From: Prevotella sp.
Lineage (GTDB): Bacteria > Bacteroidota > Bacteroidia > Bacteroidales > Dysgonomonadaceae
Length of the DNA stretch: 38,042 nt
Assembly (NCBI GenBank): GCA_031285625.1
Contig: JAITVV010000086.1
Location: forward strand, 1 to 38,042
Reading direction: 5' to 3'
Shown here: positions 25,886-34,259 of the stretch, piece after piece
Layout of the letters: each line of letters begins with the position of its first letter
Numbering within the stretch: the stretch's first letter is position 1
The notes under the pieces: model-generated
Database searches by the model: none
What the model saw: the letters and a program-made list of their open reading frames with translations, nothing else
What the model was told of the DNA's origin: nothing
Program-made: the position numbers and the translations under genes

Positions 25886-25996
25886 TTACTGTACACTAGA
25901 TAACACAACATTTATCACCTGGTACACCATCACCACAAAGCAGATAATTACTACAGCAATCATAATTCCTAAAAGTTTATTTGTATATTTTTTCAT
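25886..25996 (-). CDS. 36-aa single-span membrane protein, last gene of the ABC/GntR operon
   Basis: ATG (25994-25996) opens a short frame: MKKYTNKLLGIM, then a hydrophobic span IAVVIICFVVMVY, then QVINVVLSSVQ and TAA at 25886-25888. It starts only 4 bases after the stop of the GntR gene, has AAGGAA directly before the ATG, and ends one base before a terminator, so it fits exactly the space left in the operon. Positively charged residues lie before the span, predicting N-in orientation. I do not recognise it; similar tiny proteins often bind and modulate transporter subunits, which is inference. Confidence 0.65.
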   Translation of the reverse strand: MKKYTNKLLGIMIAVVIICFVVMVYQVINVVLSSVQ

Positions 25997-26000
25997 TTCC

Positions 26001-26360
26001 TTATTTTTTTAATTGTTTGTACCGTTCAGCAATCTCGTCGATACTAATACCCAGCAGATTCATCGCCTTAAAGGTTTCAGGCAATACTTCATTGAAAAAC
26101 TCTTCTTTCTGAAGCTTTACTATTTCATCTCTGGCATTCTCAGCCACATAATATCCCATTCCTCGTTTCGAATATATAATATTCTCAGATTGCATATATT
26201 CGAATGCACGCATAGCTGTATTGGGATTTACCTGTAATATTGTTCCCAATTCGCGCACAGAAGGGATTCGCTCATCTTTCATCCACTCCCCGGTTAATAT
26301 ACTCCGGAAGCAGAAATCCACTATTTGCAGATATATTGGTTTATTTGCTTTAAAATCCAT
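26001..26360 (-). CDS. YtrA-type GntR transcriptional regulator (119 aa)
   Basis: A winged HTH of the GntR family (residues about 8-75): PIYLQIVDFCFRSILTGEW, IPSVRELGTILQVNPNTAMRAFEYMQ (helix-turn-helix), then IIYSKRGMGYYV (wing). The short C-terminal helix tail (about 45 residues, ending IAERYKQLKK) marks the YtrA subfamily, which normally represses an adjacent ABC transporter operon. It lies 4 bases after the permease gene in that operon, and a fitting palindrome overlaps the operon promoter, so autoregulation is likely. The inducer is unknown; in Firmicutes relatives respond to cell-wall antibiotics. Confidence 0.9.
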   Translation of the reverse strand: MDFKANKPIYLQIVDFCFRSILTGEWMKDERIPSVRELGTILQVNPNTAMRAFEYMQSENIIYSKRGMGYYVAENARDEIVKLQKEEFFNEVLPETFKAMNLLGISIDEIAERYKQLKK

Positions 26361-26364
26361 AATC

Positions 26365-27138
26365 CTAAATTTCAGTTTCTCTCAATTTAAAATAACTCAA
26401 TACCCATACGCCTATCGGAAATACAAGCTGAATAATACCTCTGGAAATATCATATGCTAAAGGAATACTCAAACCTGTTGCCTCAAAAAAACCTCGACTA
26501 AAGAAGAGACCAATACCTTGGCCATTATAATTAGGCATCATATGCATATTATTTTTCAACTCCAATATTTCAGGGTAAAATTGTGTTACCATTATTTGTG
26601 ATATAGAGATAACAAGAATAAACATCACTGTGATAGCAATTAGAGTTTTCACAAAAGCTTTTTTCTTAAAATATACATAACCAAACATAAAAATAGACTG
26701 AACTGCAAAAAGAAAATGTATAGTAGAAAAAGAATCTACAAAATTCAATGTAACGTAATCTTCATTCAAAACGACAGATGTTATAGCATCTAACAGACAT
26801 GAAATAATAAATATTATTAATGGAAAAACAATCACATTCTTACACCACATAGCCAAAAACCGTTCGAAAGAGGAAGCCGGAGTGGACAAATAGAACGATA
26901 TGTTCGATTCATTCAGATTTTTATCTAAGAAAGGAGATACACATACAATCATTACCACATAAATAACAGGCATAAACTGTAGCAGCACCCTATCATTATA
27001 TAGAGAGTACACTAGTACCGCAATAATAAAATATGCCAGCAGACCACAAATAATGAACAAATATTGTTTATGATATAAAGCAGTCTCCTTCTTTACCAGT
27101 TTCCAAAAGCGATTTATATTAAATACTTTATCCATCAT
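26365..27138 (-). CDS. ABC transporter permease subunit (257 aa)
   Basis: An integral membrane protein with about six hydrophobic segments (for example YLFIICGLLAYFIIAVLVYSL, VIVFPLIIFIISCLLDAI, TLIAITVMFILVISIS, GIIQLVFPIGVWVLSYF). There is no conserved transporter motif, as is usual for the permeases of YtrA-regulated ABC-2-like systems. The gene starts 3 bases after the ATPase stop and is followed 4 bases later by the GntR gene, so they form one complex and one transcript. Two adjacent ATG codons (27138 and 27135) are possible starts. The substrate is unknown. Confidence 0.82.
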   Translation of the reverse strand: MMDKVFNINRFWKLVKKETALYHKQYLFIICGLLAYFIIAVLVYSLYNDRVLLQFMPVIYVVMIVCVSPFLDKNLNESNISFYLSTPASSFERFLAMWCKNVIVFPLIIFIISCLLDAITSVVLNEDYVTLNFVDSFSTIHFLFAVQSIFMFGYVYFKKKAFVKTLIAITVMFILVISISQIMVTQFYPEILELKNNMHMMPNYNGQGIGLFFSRGFFEATGLSIPLAYDISRGIIQLVFPIGVWVLSYFKLRETEI

Positions 27139-27141
27139 TTC

Positions 27142-27972
27142 TTATTTTACATTAAATAATTCTTTTATTCTATCCTTATTTGTCACCACAGCATTAAAGA
27201 GTGCCTCTATATTAAGTGTACTATCTTCATTATACTTATTTTCCAACACTGAAGTATATCCCAGCATTGTCTGCTCCGAAAACAATGCACCTTCAGGCCT
27301 GGTGGTAGAATATGTAAACAACAGCTTTTGAGAAATTTCCTCAACAGTATTATTTAACAATACCTTATTTCTATCCAGAATAATAATAGGATCTATAAGA
27401 TTTTCCAGGTCACGTACCTGGTGCGTAGATATAATAATACACTTATTTTCGTCAAATGCTGATGCCATGACCTTACGGAACTGAGTTTTAGAAGGTATAT
27501 CCAAACCATTTGTAGGCTCATCCAACAATAGTATAGGTGTATTTAGTGCTATTGCAAATGCAATAAGCGCTTTTTTCTTTTGCCCAAAAGACAACTCTTT
27601 CAAATTGGAATCAATATCCAAATTGAAATCTTTAAGATAAGTTGTAAATTGCTCGTAGCTAAAATTCGGATAAAATGCAGAATTATACTTTACAAAACTT
27701 TTAATAGATTGAGCTGGCACCTTAAATTCCTCCGGTAAATAATAGAGTTGCTTCAACATATCGGGATTTCTCAAAGCAGATTCCATACCCAACAAAGAGC
27801 AATGCCCCTTTTTGGGAAAGCGCAGACCGCTAATTACATGTAATAATGTAGTCTTTCCTACACCATTTTCGCCAAGCAAGCCATAGATACCGTTTTTCAT
27901 TTCAAAAGAAACGTCTTCAAATACAGGCTTACTCTGCTTGTAATAAAAGGTAAAATTATTAATTTTTATCAT
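27142..27972 (-). CDS. ABC transporter ATP-binding protein (276 aa)
   Basis: A nucleotide-binding subunit with Walker A GENGVGKTT (34-42), signature LSFGQ (127-131), Walker B ILLLDEP (147-153), D-loop GLD and the switch His184 in STHQVRDLE. The signature has Phe-Gly-Gln-Lys in place of SGGQ, a variant seen in ABC-2 export ATPases. It is the first gene of a four-gene operon (ATPase, permease, GntR regulator, 36-aa protein), likely a drug, peptide or lipid exporter. A promoter and operator lie directly upstream. Confidence 0.93.
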   Translation of the reverse strand: MIKINNFTFYYKQSKPVFEDVSFEMKNGIYGLLGENGVGKTTLLHVISGLRFPKKGHCSLLGMESALRNPDMLKQLYYLPEEFKVPAQSIKSFVKYNSAFYPNFSYEQFTTYLKDFNLDIDSNLKELSFGQKKKALIAFAIALNTPILLLDEPTNGLDIPSKTQFRKVMASAFDENKCIIISTHQVRDLENLIDPIIILDRNKVLLNNTVEEISQKLLFTYSTTRPEGALFSEQTMLGYTSVLENKYNEDSTLNIEALFNAVVTNKDRIKELFNVK

Positions 27973-27976
27973 ATCG

Positions 27977-28000
27977 AGTGTATTAGTTTAATAGTACACT
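27977..28000. promoter_or_regulatory. candidate operator for the YtrA-type repressor
   Basis: AGTGTA (27977-27982) and TACACT (27995-28000) form a perfect inverted repeat with a 12-base spacer, with extra symmetric T-A pairs inside. It covers the expected transcription start of the ABC operon, next to its -7 box. From memory, YtrA-type repressors in Firmicutes bind AGTGTA...TACACT palindromes of nearly this spacing. Confidence 0.7.
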
Positions 28001-28001
28001 G

Positions 28002-28031
28002 CAAATATAAAGCATTATTTTATAAATCAAA
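28002..28031 (-). promoter_or_regulatory. promoter of the ABC/GntR operon
   Basis: On the minus strand TTTG (28028-28031) and TATATTTG (28002-28009) are 18 bases apart. The leader to the ATPase start is about 25 bases and is filled by the palindrome. Confidence 0.6.
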
Positions 28032-28257
28032 AAAAATATGGCATTATTTTGAAAAAATTTTCAGCAATATAAAAATCTGGCGATTTTTCAACATAAGAAT
28101 CTTAAAATGTATTTATATGATGCATCTTTTCACTTTTTTTTATATTTTAGCGGGGAAAAATAACTTACACAAAATATGGAGGTCAGAAACCATAAAAAAC
28201 GAGGCGGAACCGAAAAGCCAAACGAGTAGGAAAATTACACTAAACTTATATTATACT

Positions 28258-28635
28258 ATGGAGTGGTTTTTAAAAGTAGTAAAAGAACATTACGCAGACT
28301 TTAACGGAAGAGCTAGACGCAAAGAGTTCTGGATGTTCACATTATGCATGTATGCTATTATCCTTGCAATTTATGTTGTTGGTATCATCCTAGCACTTAT
28401 TGCAGACTTCCTTGGCCTAATTTTTATGGGAGTTGCCGGAATAGCAATGCTTGCACTAATTGTACCATTTTTGGCTGTTGGAGTAAGAAGATTGCATGAT
28501 ACAGGTAAACCTACCTGGATGATTATTTTAAGCTTCCTGCCTGTTGTAAGCTTATATTACCTATACCTGATGGTGATTGAAGGTGATAAAGGAGACAACG
28601 AATTCGGTCCGGATCCTAAAGCCGGAGAAAATTAA
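28258..28635 (+). CDS. DUF805 membrane protein (125 aa)
   Basis: The family begins at MEWFLKVVKEHYADFNGRA, with the conserved F-GRARRKEFW motif before the first membrane segment, so the ATG at 28258 is the start; the open frame back to 28117 encodes an unrelated basic stretch. Two to three hydrophobic segments follow (MYAIILAIYVVGIILALIA, LIFMGVAGIAMLALIVPFLA), then GVRRLHDTGKPTWMI and the typical ending EGDKGDNEFGPDP. DUF805 proteins (YhaH-like) are small inner-membrane proteins of unknown function. Single gene ending at a hairpin terminator. The roughly 285 bases before it hold the ABC operon promoter and operator and a 7-bp hairpin at 28071-28088, and I see nothing else there. Confidence 0.9.
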   Translation: MEWFLKVVKEHYADFNGRARRKEFWMFTLCMYAIILAIYVVGIILALIADFLGLIFMGVAGIAMLALIVPFLAVGVRRLHDTGKPTWMIILSFLPVVSLYYLYLMVIEGDKGDNEFGPDPKAGEN

Positions 28636-28656
28636 TTATATAGTTTTACTATATTT

Positions 28657-28684
28657 AAAGCATGGCCAAAAGCCATGCTTTTTT
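28657..28684 (+). terminator. terminator of the DUF805 gene
   Basis: AAAGCATGGC (28657-28666) pairs with GCCATGCTTT (28672-28681), loop CAAAA, followed by TTT. Confidence 0.85.
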
Positions 28685-28736
28685 ATATAATAGAGAAAAT
28701 CTATATAAAGTACTGATTTATTATTATTTTTTTCAT

Positions 28737-28744
28737 TACATTTG
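28737..28744 (+). promoter_or_regulatory. -7 box of the AraC-type regulator gene
   Basis: TACATTTG is a full TAnnTTTG match; the leader is about 58 bases. No TTTG at the right distance upstream. Confidence 0.4.
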
Positions 28745-28808
28745 TAAAATAGCGCTGAATATAAGATATCTTAAAAACAATAATAGAAAATCCTAGATAA
28801 TATCCAAC

Positions 28809-29684
28809 ATGGAGTTATTATACAAACAAGAGCACTTGACTTGTTACAATTACGAAAAGGGGAATAGACCAACCATTGAGAAAGTTTCTTTAGGGAAAGG
28901 ACAAGCATGGAATTTATTCTCTATTGACAACAAAGTCATATTTATGCTGAAAGGAACATTAAATTTTTCCTTTGGAGATATTATTGACGAAAGCATCACT
29001 GAAAATAAAATGATGATGGTATCAGCCGGTAGCCAACTACAATGCCAGGCTGTAGAAGATTGTATCTTTATTGTGATCAGATTGCACAACACCAAACAGC
29101 TATGTGACTGTTTTTCACTCGATTTACTTTTACGCGAAGAAAACAAAGACTTAAAACCGGGAATCCATTTCCTGGAGATCAATGAAAGAGTCGAATCATT
29201 TCTTTCCTTCTTGGACACCTGTATGTCCGACGGCCTAAAATGCACATATTATTTCGAACTCAAATCAAAAGAATTCTACTTCCTGCTGAGAGCATACTAC
29301 ACTAAAAAAGATTTGTTAGGTTTCTTTTACCCTCTCATCAGCCATGATATATCTTTCTCCGAATATGTTATAAAAAATCACTATAAAGCCAAGACAGTGC
29401 AAGAACTGGCCGATTTAATGCATTATAGTTTATCCGGATTTCAAAAACGGTTTAAAAAGGTATTTGGAGTATCTGCATATCACTGGATGAAAGAAGAACG
29501 TTCTAAACTGATCTATCACGAGATAAACGGTACAAATAAATCGTTCAAAGAAATCAGTGATGAATATGGTTTCTCTTCCCCATCACATTTTAACGACTTC
29601 TGTAAAGCCAATTTCGGAAGTACACCAGGCATTATTCGCCGGAAAAAGATCACACTCCAAACTTCCCTTCTAGAAAAGGCATGA
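28809..29684 (+). CDS. AraC family transcriptional regulator (291 aa)
   Basis: The N-terminal half (about 10-105) is cupin-like (FMLKGTLNFSFGD, MMMVSAGSQLQCQAVEDCIFIVIRL), probably sensing a ligand. The C-terminal 95 residues hold the double helix-turn-helix: KTVQELADLMHYSLSGFQKR for the first, SFKEISDEYGFSSPSHFNDF for the second, followed by the AraC signature end CKANFGSTPGIIRRKK. No metabolic gene is adjacent in the same direction, so the target is unknown; a candidate small RNA and a DUF2867 gene lie downstream. Confidence 0.9.
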   Translation: MELLYKQEHLTCYNYEKGNRPTIEKVSLGKGQAWNLFSIDNKVIFMLKGTLNFSFGDIIDESITENKMMMVSAGSQLQCQAVEDCIFIVIRLHNTKQLCDCFSLDLLLREENKDLKPGIHFLEINERVESFLSFLDTCMSDGLKCTYYFELKSKEFYFLLRAYYTKKDLLGFFYPLISHDISFSEYVIKNHYKAKTVQELADLMHYSLSGFQKRFKKVFGVSAYHWMKEERSKLIYHEINGTNKSFKEISDEYGFSSPSHFNDFCKANFGSTPGIIRRKKITLQTSLLEKA

Positions 29685-29794
29685 ATTCTGTAAAAGCAGG
29701 CATCTTTCTGTAATAAACATTATTACGAATCCTCATATCTTTGTAATGTAAATATATGAGGAGTATATTTATTTAAATTTAAAACCTGACTAGG

Positions 29795-29827
29795 TTTGTA
29801 ATTTAACTCTATTATTGTGTAGTTTTG
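29795..29827 (+). promoter_or_regulatory. consensus promoter in the gap before the DUF2867 gene
   Basis: TTTG (29795-29798) and TAGTTTTG (29820-29827) are 21 bases apart, within the Bacteroidota consensus. Two other -7 matches lie nearby (TATCTTTG at 29736-29743, TAGGTTTG at 29791-29798). Confidence 0.45.
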
Positions 29828-29833
29828 TAAAGT

Positions 29834-29880
29834 TTGTGTTAAGGTTGGAAAGTCTGCGAAGTGAATTTGCGGGCTTTTTG
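29834..29880 (+). ncRNA. candidate small RNA or attenuator leader
   Basis: A 12-pair hairpin (29849-29860 with 29866-29877, three G-U pairs) with loop GTGAA ends in CTTTTTG and follows a consensus promoter. Transcription from 29834 would give about 45 bases; from the 29736 box about 130. The same hairpin could act as an attenuator in front of the DUF2867 gene. It matches no RNA family I can name. Confidence 0.3.
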
Positions 29881-29952
29881 CATTTTATATGATTCCTATA
29901 TCAAAGAATAAAGTATTATCTTTAGAGAATAAAGTAATGCTCAGAAATTATT

Positions 29953-30474
29953 ATGAAAATTATTAAATCAACTATCGAAACTACTGACCTTGTCTATAAT
30001 TTCCTTTCATCTGCAGACTACAAAGAAGCTTTTGAATGTGAGTTTTTCAGTAACAAAGAAACCACTCCCGACGATTTAATGATAGATTTCTGGACAGACA
30101 ATCCGTCCTGGATAAACGCACTATTTAAAATACGGAATATACTGGTACGCCCATTGGGTTTACGTCATCCGGATGATACAGAAGACAAAAAAAAGGAAAG
30201 TCTGAAACATAGCATAAAAGAAGGCAAAGAATACGAAATAATGAGTATTCCTGCAAAATCGGATAAAGAAACAGTCATGTGCCTGACTGATTCGCATCTG
30301 ACTGCATACATAGCAGTATACTATGACAAAAACCAAAATGCTACAAAACTTAAGGTATCAACCTTAGTGCAGTTTCATAAATTTTTTGGCCGAATTTATT
30401 TTTATATGATCTCCCCTTTTCACTATTTCATAGTAAAGAGTAAAATAAAACAGGCAGTAAAAAAATTGGAATAA
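29953..30474 (+). CDS. DUF2867 family protein (173 aa)
   Basis: A soluble protein following the DUF2867 pattern: PSWINALFKIRNILVRPLGLR near residues 51-72, EYEIMSIPAKSDKETVMCLTDSHL near 96-118, and the closing VQFHKFFGRIYFYMISPFHYFIVK. Family members occur alone or fused to NAD-binding epimerase domains; no function is established. It is convergent with the EamA gene, only 3 bases apart, with no terminator between them, so the two transcripts should overlap at their 3' ends. Confidence 0.85.
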   Translation: MKIIKSTIETTDLVYNFLSSADYKEAFECEFFSNKETTPDDLMIDFWTDNPSWINALFKIRNILVRPLGLRHPDDTEDKKKESLKHSIKEGKEYEIMSIPAKSDKETVMCLTDSHLTAYIAVYYDKNQNATKLKVSTLVQFHKFFGRIYFYMISPFHYFIVKSKIKQAVKKLE

Positions 30475-30477
30475 AGA

Positions 30478-31386
30478 TTACATAATATTCCTTTTTTCGG
30501 CAAGAAGAGATCTCTTACGTTCTTTCAATACAGAATACATCTGAAGAAAAACAGATAAGATAATGAGCCCAAGCCCTGCATAGAAAGATGTGTCCAGTTC
30601 TTTGGCCTCACCAAAAATAATCATAGCTAAAACAATACTATATACAGGTTCCAGATTGTAGCTTAAATTAAGGGTAAAAGCCGAAATACTCTTCAACGCT
30701 TGTATTTGCAACATATATAGTCCTATTGTACAAACAATAGAGAATATAATCAGATACAATAAATTCAAATTGCCAGGGGAAAAAGATTCGACAGGGAAGA
30801 AATACAAATAAAATGGCAGAATAAGACTCAAAAATAAAAAGCCTCCAACCATTTCATAAAGCAATGTAATATCCCAAGAATAATTAGTAGTAGCCCCTAC
30901 CCTCTTATTTGCAATCACAAAACAAGCTGCTAATGCAGAAGAGATCGTACCAAGGAGAATTCCTGTACGATAACGTGTATCGAAATGGAAAATCAGAGCT
31001 ATACCACAAAGCGCTACAACACTAAAGAATAGCTCACGTAATGAGATACGGCGATGATTAATAATGGGTTCCAAAATTGCAGTAAAAAAGCCTGTCATGG
31101 AAAAACAAACTACACCAATAGAGACATTGGACGACTTGATACTGGCATAAAAGAATATCCAATGTGATGTCAGTAAAAGTCCCACAAACCCAATCTTCAA
31201 AAAATCTTTAATGGGAACTTGTTTCAGCTTTTTAGTAACCCAAAGCATCAAAAACAAAAAAACAGAAGTAATCAATAAACGATACCAGACAAGCATACCT
31301 TCATTGAGAGTGATAAGCTTCCCGAATATCCCTGTAAATCCTGCAATTAAAATTGATAGGTGCAGCTTAATGAATGCCTGTTTCAT
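30478..31386 (-). CDS. EamA/DMT superfamily transporter (302 aa)
   Basis: Ten hydrophobic segments arranged as two EamA repeats. The first repeat includes LSILIAGFTGIFGKLI and GLLLTSHWIFFYASIKSSNVSIGVV with the following FTAILEPIINHRRIS; the second includes TLLYEMVGGFLFLSLILPFYL and the matching LSYNLEPVYSIVLAMIIFGEA. The conserved LEP(I/V) at the end of each repeat is typical. Such carriers export amino acids, nucleotides or metabolites; the substrate is not predictable. It has its own -7 box. Confidence 0.9.
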   Translation of the reverse strand: MKQAFIKLHLSILIAGFTGIFGKLITLNEGMLVWYRLLITSVFLFLMLWVTKKLKQVPIKDFLKIGFVGLLLTSHWIFFYASIKSSNVSIGVVCFSMTGFFTAILEPIINHRRISLRELFFSVVALCGIALIFHFDTRYRTGILLGTISSALAACFVIANKRVGATTNYSWDITLLYEMVGGFLFLSLILPFYLYFFPVESFSPGNLNLLYLIIFSIVCTIGLYMLQIQALKSISAFTLNLSYNLEPVYSIVLAMIIFGEAKELDTSFYAGLGLIILSVFLQMYSVLKERKRSLLAEKRNIM

Positions 31387-31404
31387 TGATAACTAAATAT
31401 CGGG

Positions 31405-31412
31405 CAAAGATA
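31405..31412 (-). promoter_or_regulatory. -7 box of the EamA transporter gene
   Basis: On the minus strand TATCTTTG matches fully, 19 bases before the start codon, directly after the upstream terminator. The nearest TTTG is 24 bases away. Confidence 0.5.
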
Positions 31413-31424
31413 CTTATTTAATAA

Positions 31425-31458
31425 GAAAAAAAGCCTCAAAGAAAACTATCTTTGAGGC
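31425..31458 (-). terminator. terminator of the broken receptor gene
   Basis: GCCTCAAAGA (31433-31442) pairs with TCTTTGAGGC (31449-31458), loop 6. A run of T follows on the minus strand (A-rich 31425-31432 on plus). Confidence 0.9.
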
Positions 31459-31488
31459 CAATTTATATGAAGTTTTTAACAGTAAAAA

Positions 31489-34037
31489 TTAGTTTTGTCC
31501 GCCACCTTGTCCGCCCTGAGCACCTTCACCCTGACCAGTTGACATTGTATCATCATTATTAATTCCTCGTTTTGTTTTCTGTATCTGAGCTTTCATTTCT
31601 CCAAAGCGGAATGAGAAAGCAATACCAAAATTCCTCATGCGATTCGTAAATATTGATTCATCCCTGAAACTTTCTGTAGCTCTTTTATTTTTGAAATCCC
31701 ATTCCTTAATAAATGGATTCTGTGCAAAAAGTCTGACACTTAACCGATCATCTTTAAATCCTTTACTCACATTAAACCCGTGAAAGAAAAAAGCCGAACG
31801 TTTTCCTTGAAGATTTATATCCGGTGAAAACGCACCGATATTCACCCCAAAGCGCAAAGGCCCTTTAAATGAAGGTTTATCTTTTACTCCAAAATCATAA
31901 GGAACGGAAAACTGTCCTCCGGCAAATATATTTCCTGCAAACCCAGAGTTAGACAACCCTGTGCCATTATTAGCCTTAAGATCTGTATAGCGTCCCGACA
32001 TATTGGTATAAATATTCCACTTCTGAGAAGGGCTCCAGTTTACATAACCATTAAGTCCTATATTTTTTCGCTTGCTTACATTATCATATGTAGTGGTACT
32101 AACTCCCTCATCAATTATAGTTAGCTGCTCTATACCATTATTTTCAAAATCATAAGCTAAATTTAAGTTGAAATTAAGTTTCTGGCTAAAGTTTCCATAA
32201 TTCATACTTAATGAATGGGTCTTTACAGCATCGAGTTCCGGATTACCATATTGAATATTGGTCGGATCATATGAATTTACATATGGATTTAACTGCCAGA
32301 TTCCCGGACGTGATATACGCATATTGTAACCAAAACGGATGTTCTGAGCCGGTTTAAGCTGATAAGTGAGCGTTGCCGAAGGTACTAAATTTGAATAATC
32401 TACATTAAAGTTCTGCTCTTCATTAATAGGGAATTTGGCTTTCAGCCATGTCGCTTCATAACGAAGTCCGGCTTTTAAGCCCCATTTACCAGTCTTAGCA
32501 TTATATCCGGTATATGCAGCAAGAATATCCTGCTCATGTTTAAATTTGTCATTACTATTAGGCACATTTTCCCAACGATCCGGAGCTACAAACTTATCAT
32601 AACCACTATTACTTTCATTGATACGGATAATATATTTTGCTCCAGTCTCTAAACTATGATCAAATGTTCGTTTATCACCAAATTCAATCTTCTTAAATGG
32701 TGTTACAAAATCGATCTGAAATGTATGCTCCTTCATATCCGCATCAGTAAACTGCCTGTTTGTAACAGCCATGTCAGGGATTGCTCCTGTTTTATTCTCA
32801 AAATAACTTTCCGACTCCGAGTCATTCGGGCTAAGGCTCAGGCGATACGATGCAGTTAATAGCTGATCTTTCTTTTTAAATGTACGTTGGTAATCAGCAT
32901 TCAAATCCGTACCTCCATATGTATTCTTATTACGACCAGTTTGGTCATAACTATACTGTAAATCCTTATTCTTATCCAACATCTCAACAAACGATCCCAG
33001 ATTCTTTGTTTTTGCATTTCCATGATAGCGATTAAATCCGATGTTAATAAGATTCAATGTATCTATTTCATAACTCAGTTCTCCTGATCCGAATTGCCCG
33101 GTACCATTTGTCTTAGATTTACCATTACTATTTAGAAATTTATTATTATCATCAATAAAACTTTCACGAACAGACTCTGTTTTTCCTTCCGGACGTCTCC
33201 ATTCATAATAATTATATCGTCCTGTGAATCCAAATTTGCCATACTTTAATGAAGCATAAACTCCCCCACCAAATCCGCCTTGTGCATCTGCACGGGCATT
33301 TACAGTAGCAGTATAACCTCCCATCGAGGAATTACTTTGTGTAACGATATTAATAATACCCGAAACTCCTTCTGCGTCATATTTAGCTCCCGGATCGGTA
33401 ATCACCTGTATGTCTTTTACCGTGTTAGCAGGCATACTTTTCAATACATCTTTAGGACTACTGGATATCATATTCGATGGTTTCCCATTGAGGTATATTT
33501 TAAAATTGGAAGTCCCTTTCAATTGAATATTTTCTTCACCGTCTACTGTCACCATGGGAACCTTTTCAACATATCCAACACATTATTTGTCTTCGACTCC
33601 GGGTCATCCTCTATACTATATACTATCTTATCCAAGTCTACCTTTACCAAAGGCTTCTGTGCTGAAATCACAACCTCAGAAAGTGTCTGGGAATTGTCAT
33701 TCACAAAAACAGTTCCCAAGTCTACTGTTTTTGCATCACCCACTGTTACGGGCAATGTCACCGTATTTTTACCGATATACTCTATTGCCAGCAGATAGTC
33801 TCCTTTCTTATTCATTGAAAGCTGAAATTTTCCATTGTCATCGGATGCTACAGCTTTTAAAAGAGTTTTCGCGTTTGTCTTATCAAACAGCTTAATAGTT
33901 GCATAAGGTATAGTCTCATTTGTTAATGAATCAATCACCTGACCTTTGATCTGGACATTCATCAAAGGACTGGATTGAGAAAATGCTAAAGATGATATTA
34001 GCACAGATAATACAATTAATAATGCACGGATGTTCAT
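31489..34037 (-). pseudogene. OMP_b-brl family receptor gene broken by a one-base deletion
   Basis: Two minus-strand frames make one protein. The first (33549-34037) has a signal peptide (ending SLAFSQ), a CarboxypepD_reg-like domain (IKGQVIDSLTNETIPYATIK) and the start of the plug (VVISAQKPLVKVDLDKIVYSI), and then runs into TGA after VLDMLKRFPW. The second (31489-33555) resumes at once with VPMVTVDGEENIQLKGTSNF, the plug core LNGKPSNM, GAKYDAEGVSGIINIVT, and a full 14-plus-strand barrel ending in RFGEMKAQI and a Gly/Gln tail. Adding one A to the A4 run (plus 33563-33566) restores 849 codons and the expected LKKVPMV. So the gene is otherwise intact; the shift is a recent mutation, a length-variable tract or a sequencing error. 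If intact, it is a TonB-independent-looking outer-membrane beta-barrel receptor. Confidence 0.85.
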
Positions 34038-34206
34038 AAGTAAGATTTATTATTGATATGTATAATTCCCTTTTTCAGGCAACTAAGATATAAATTGATT
34101 CATTGCCTTTTAGCCTTTATATGCCTACTAGTCGGATTTATTATACATTTATCACTAAATGAAAAAATATTTTATCATTTTTAACAATATAACAGATTCT
34201 TTACGT

Positions 34207-34242
34207 AAAAAAGACACCTGAACCTGCAATTCAGATGTCTTT
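34207..34242 (-). terminator. terminator of the DUF6249 operon
   Basis: AAAGACA (34210-34216) pairs with TGTCTTT (34236-34242) and CTGAA (34218-34222) with TTCAG (34230-34234), one mismatch between them. T6 follows on the minus strand. Confidence 0.75.
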
Positions 34243-34259
34243 ATCAATATTTACAGATA

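Noticed and set aside
25288-25899. 203-aa open frame inside the serine-rich gene
   Set aside because: It is the +1 shadow of repeated serine codons (His/Gln/Val/Ala-rich) and runs through the terminator at 25855.
33549-33575. Programmed -1 frameshift joining the receptor halves
   Set aside because: The junction reads TTG AAA AGG, which does not fit the X XXY YYZ slip pattern, and no stimulatory hairpin is evident; a lost base explains it more simply.
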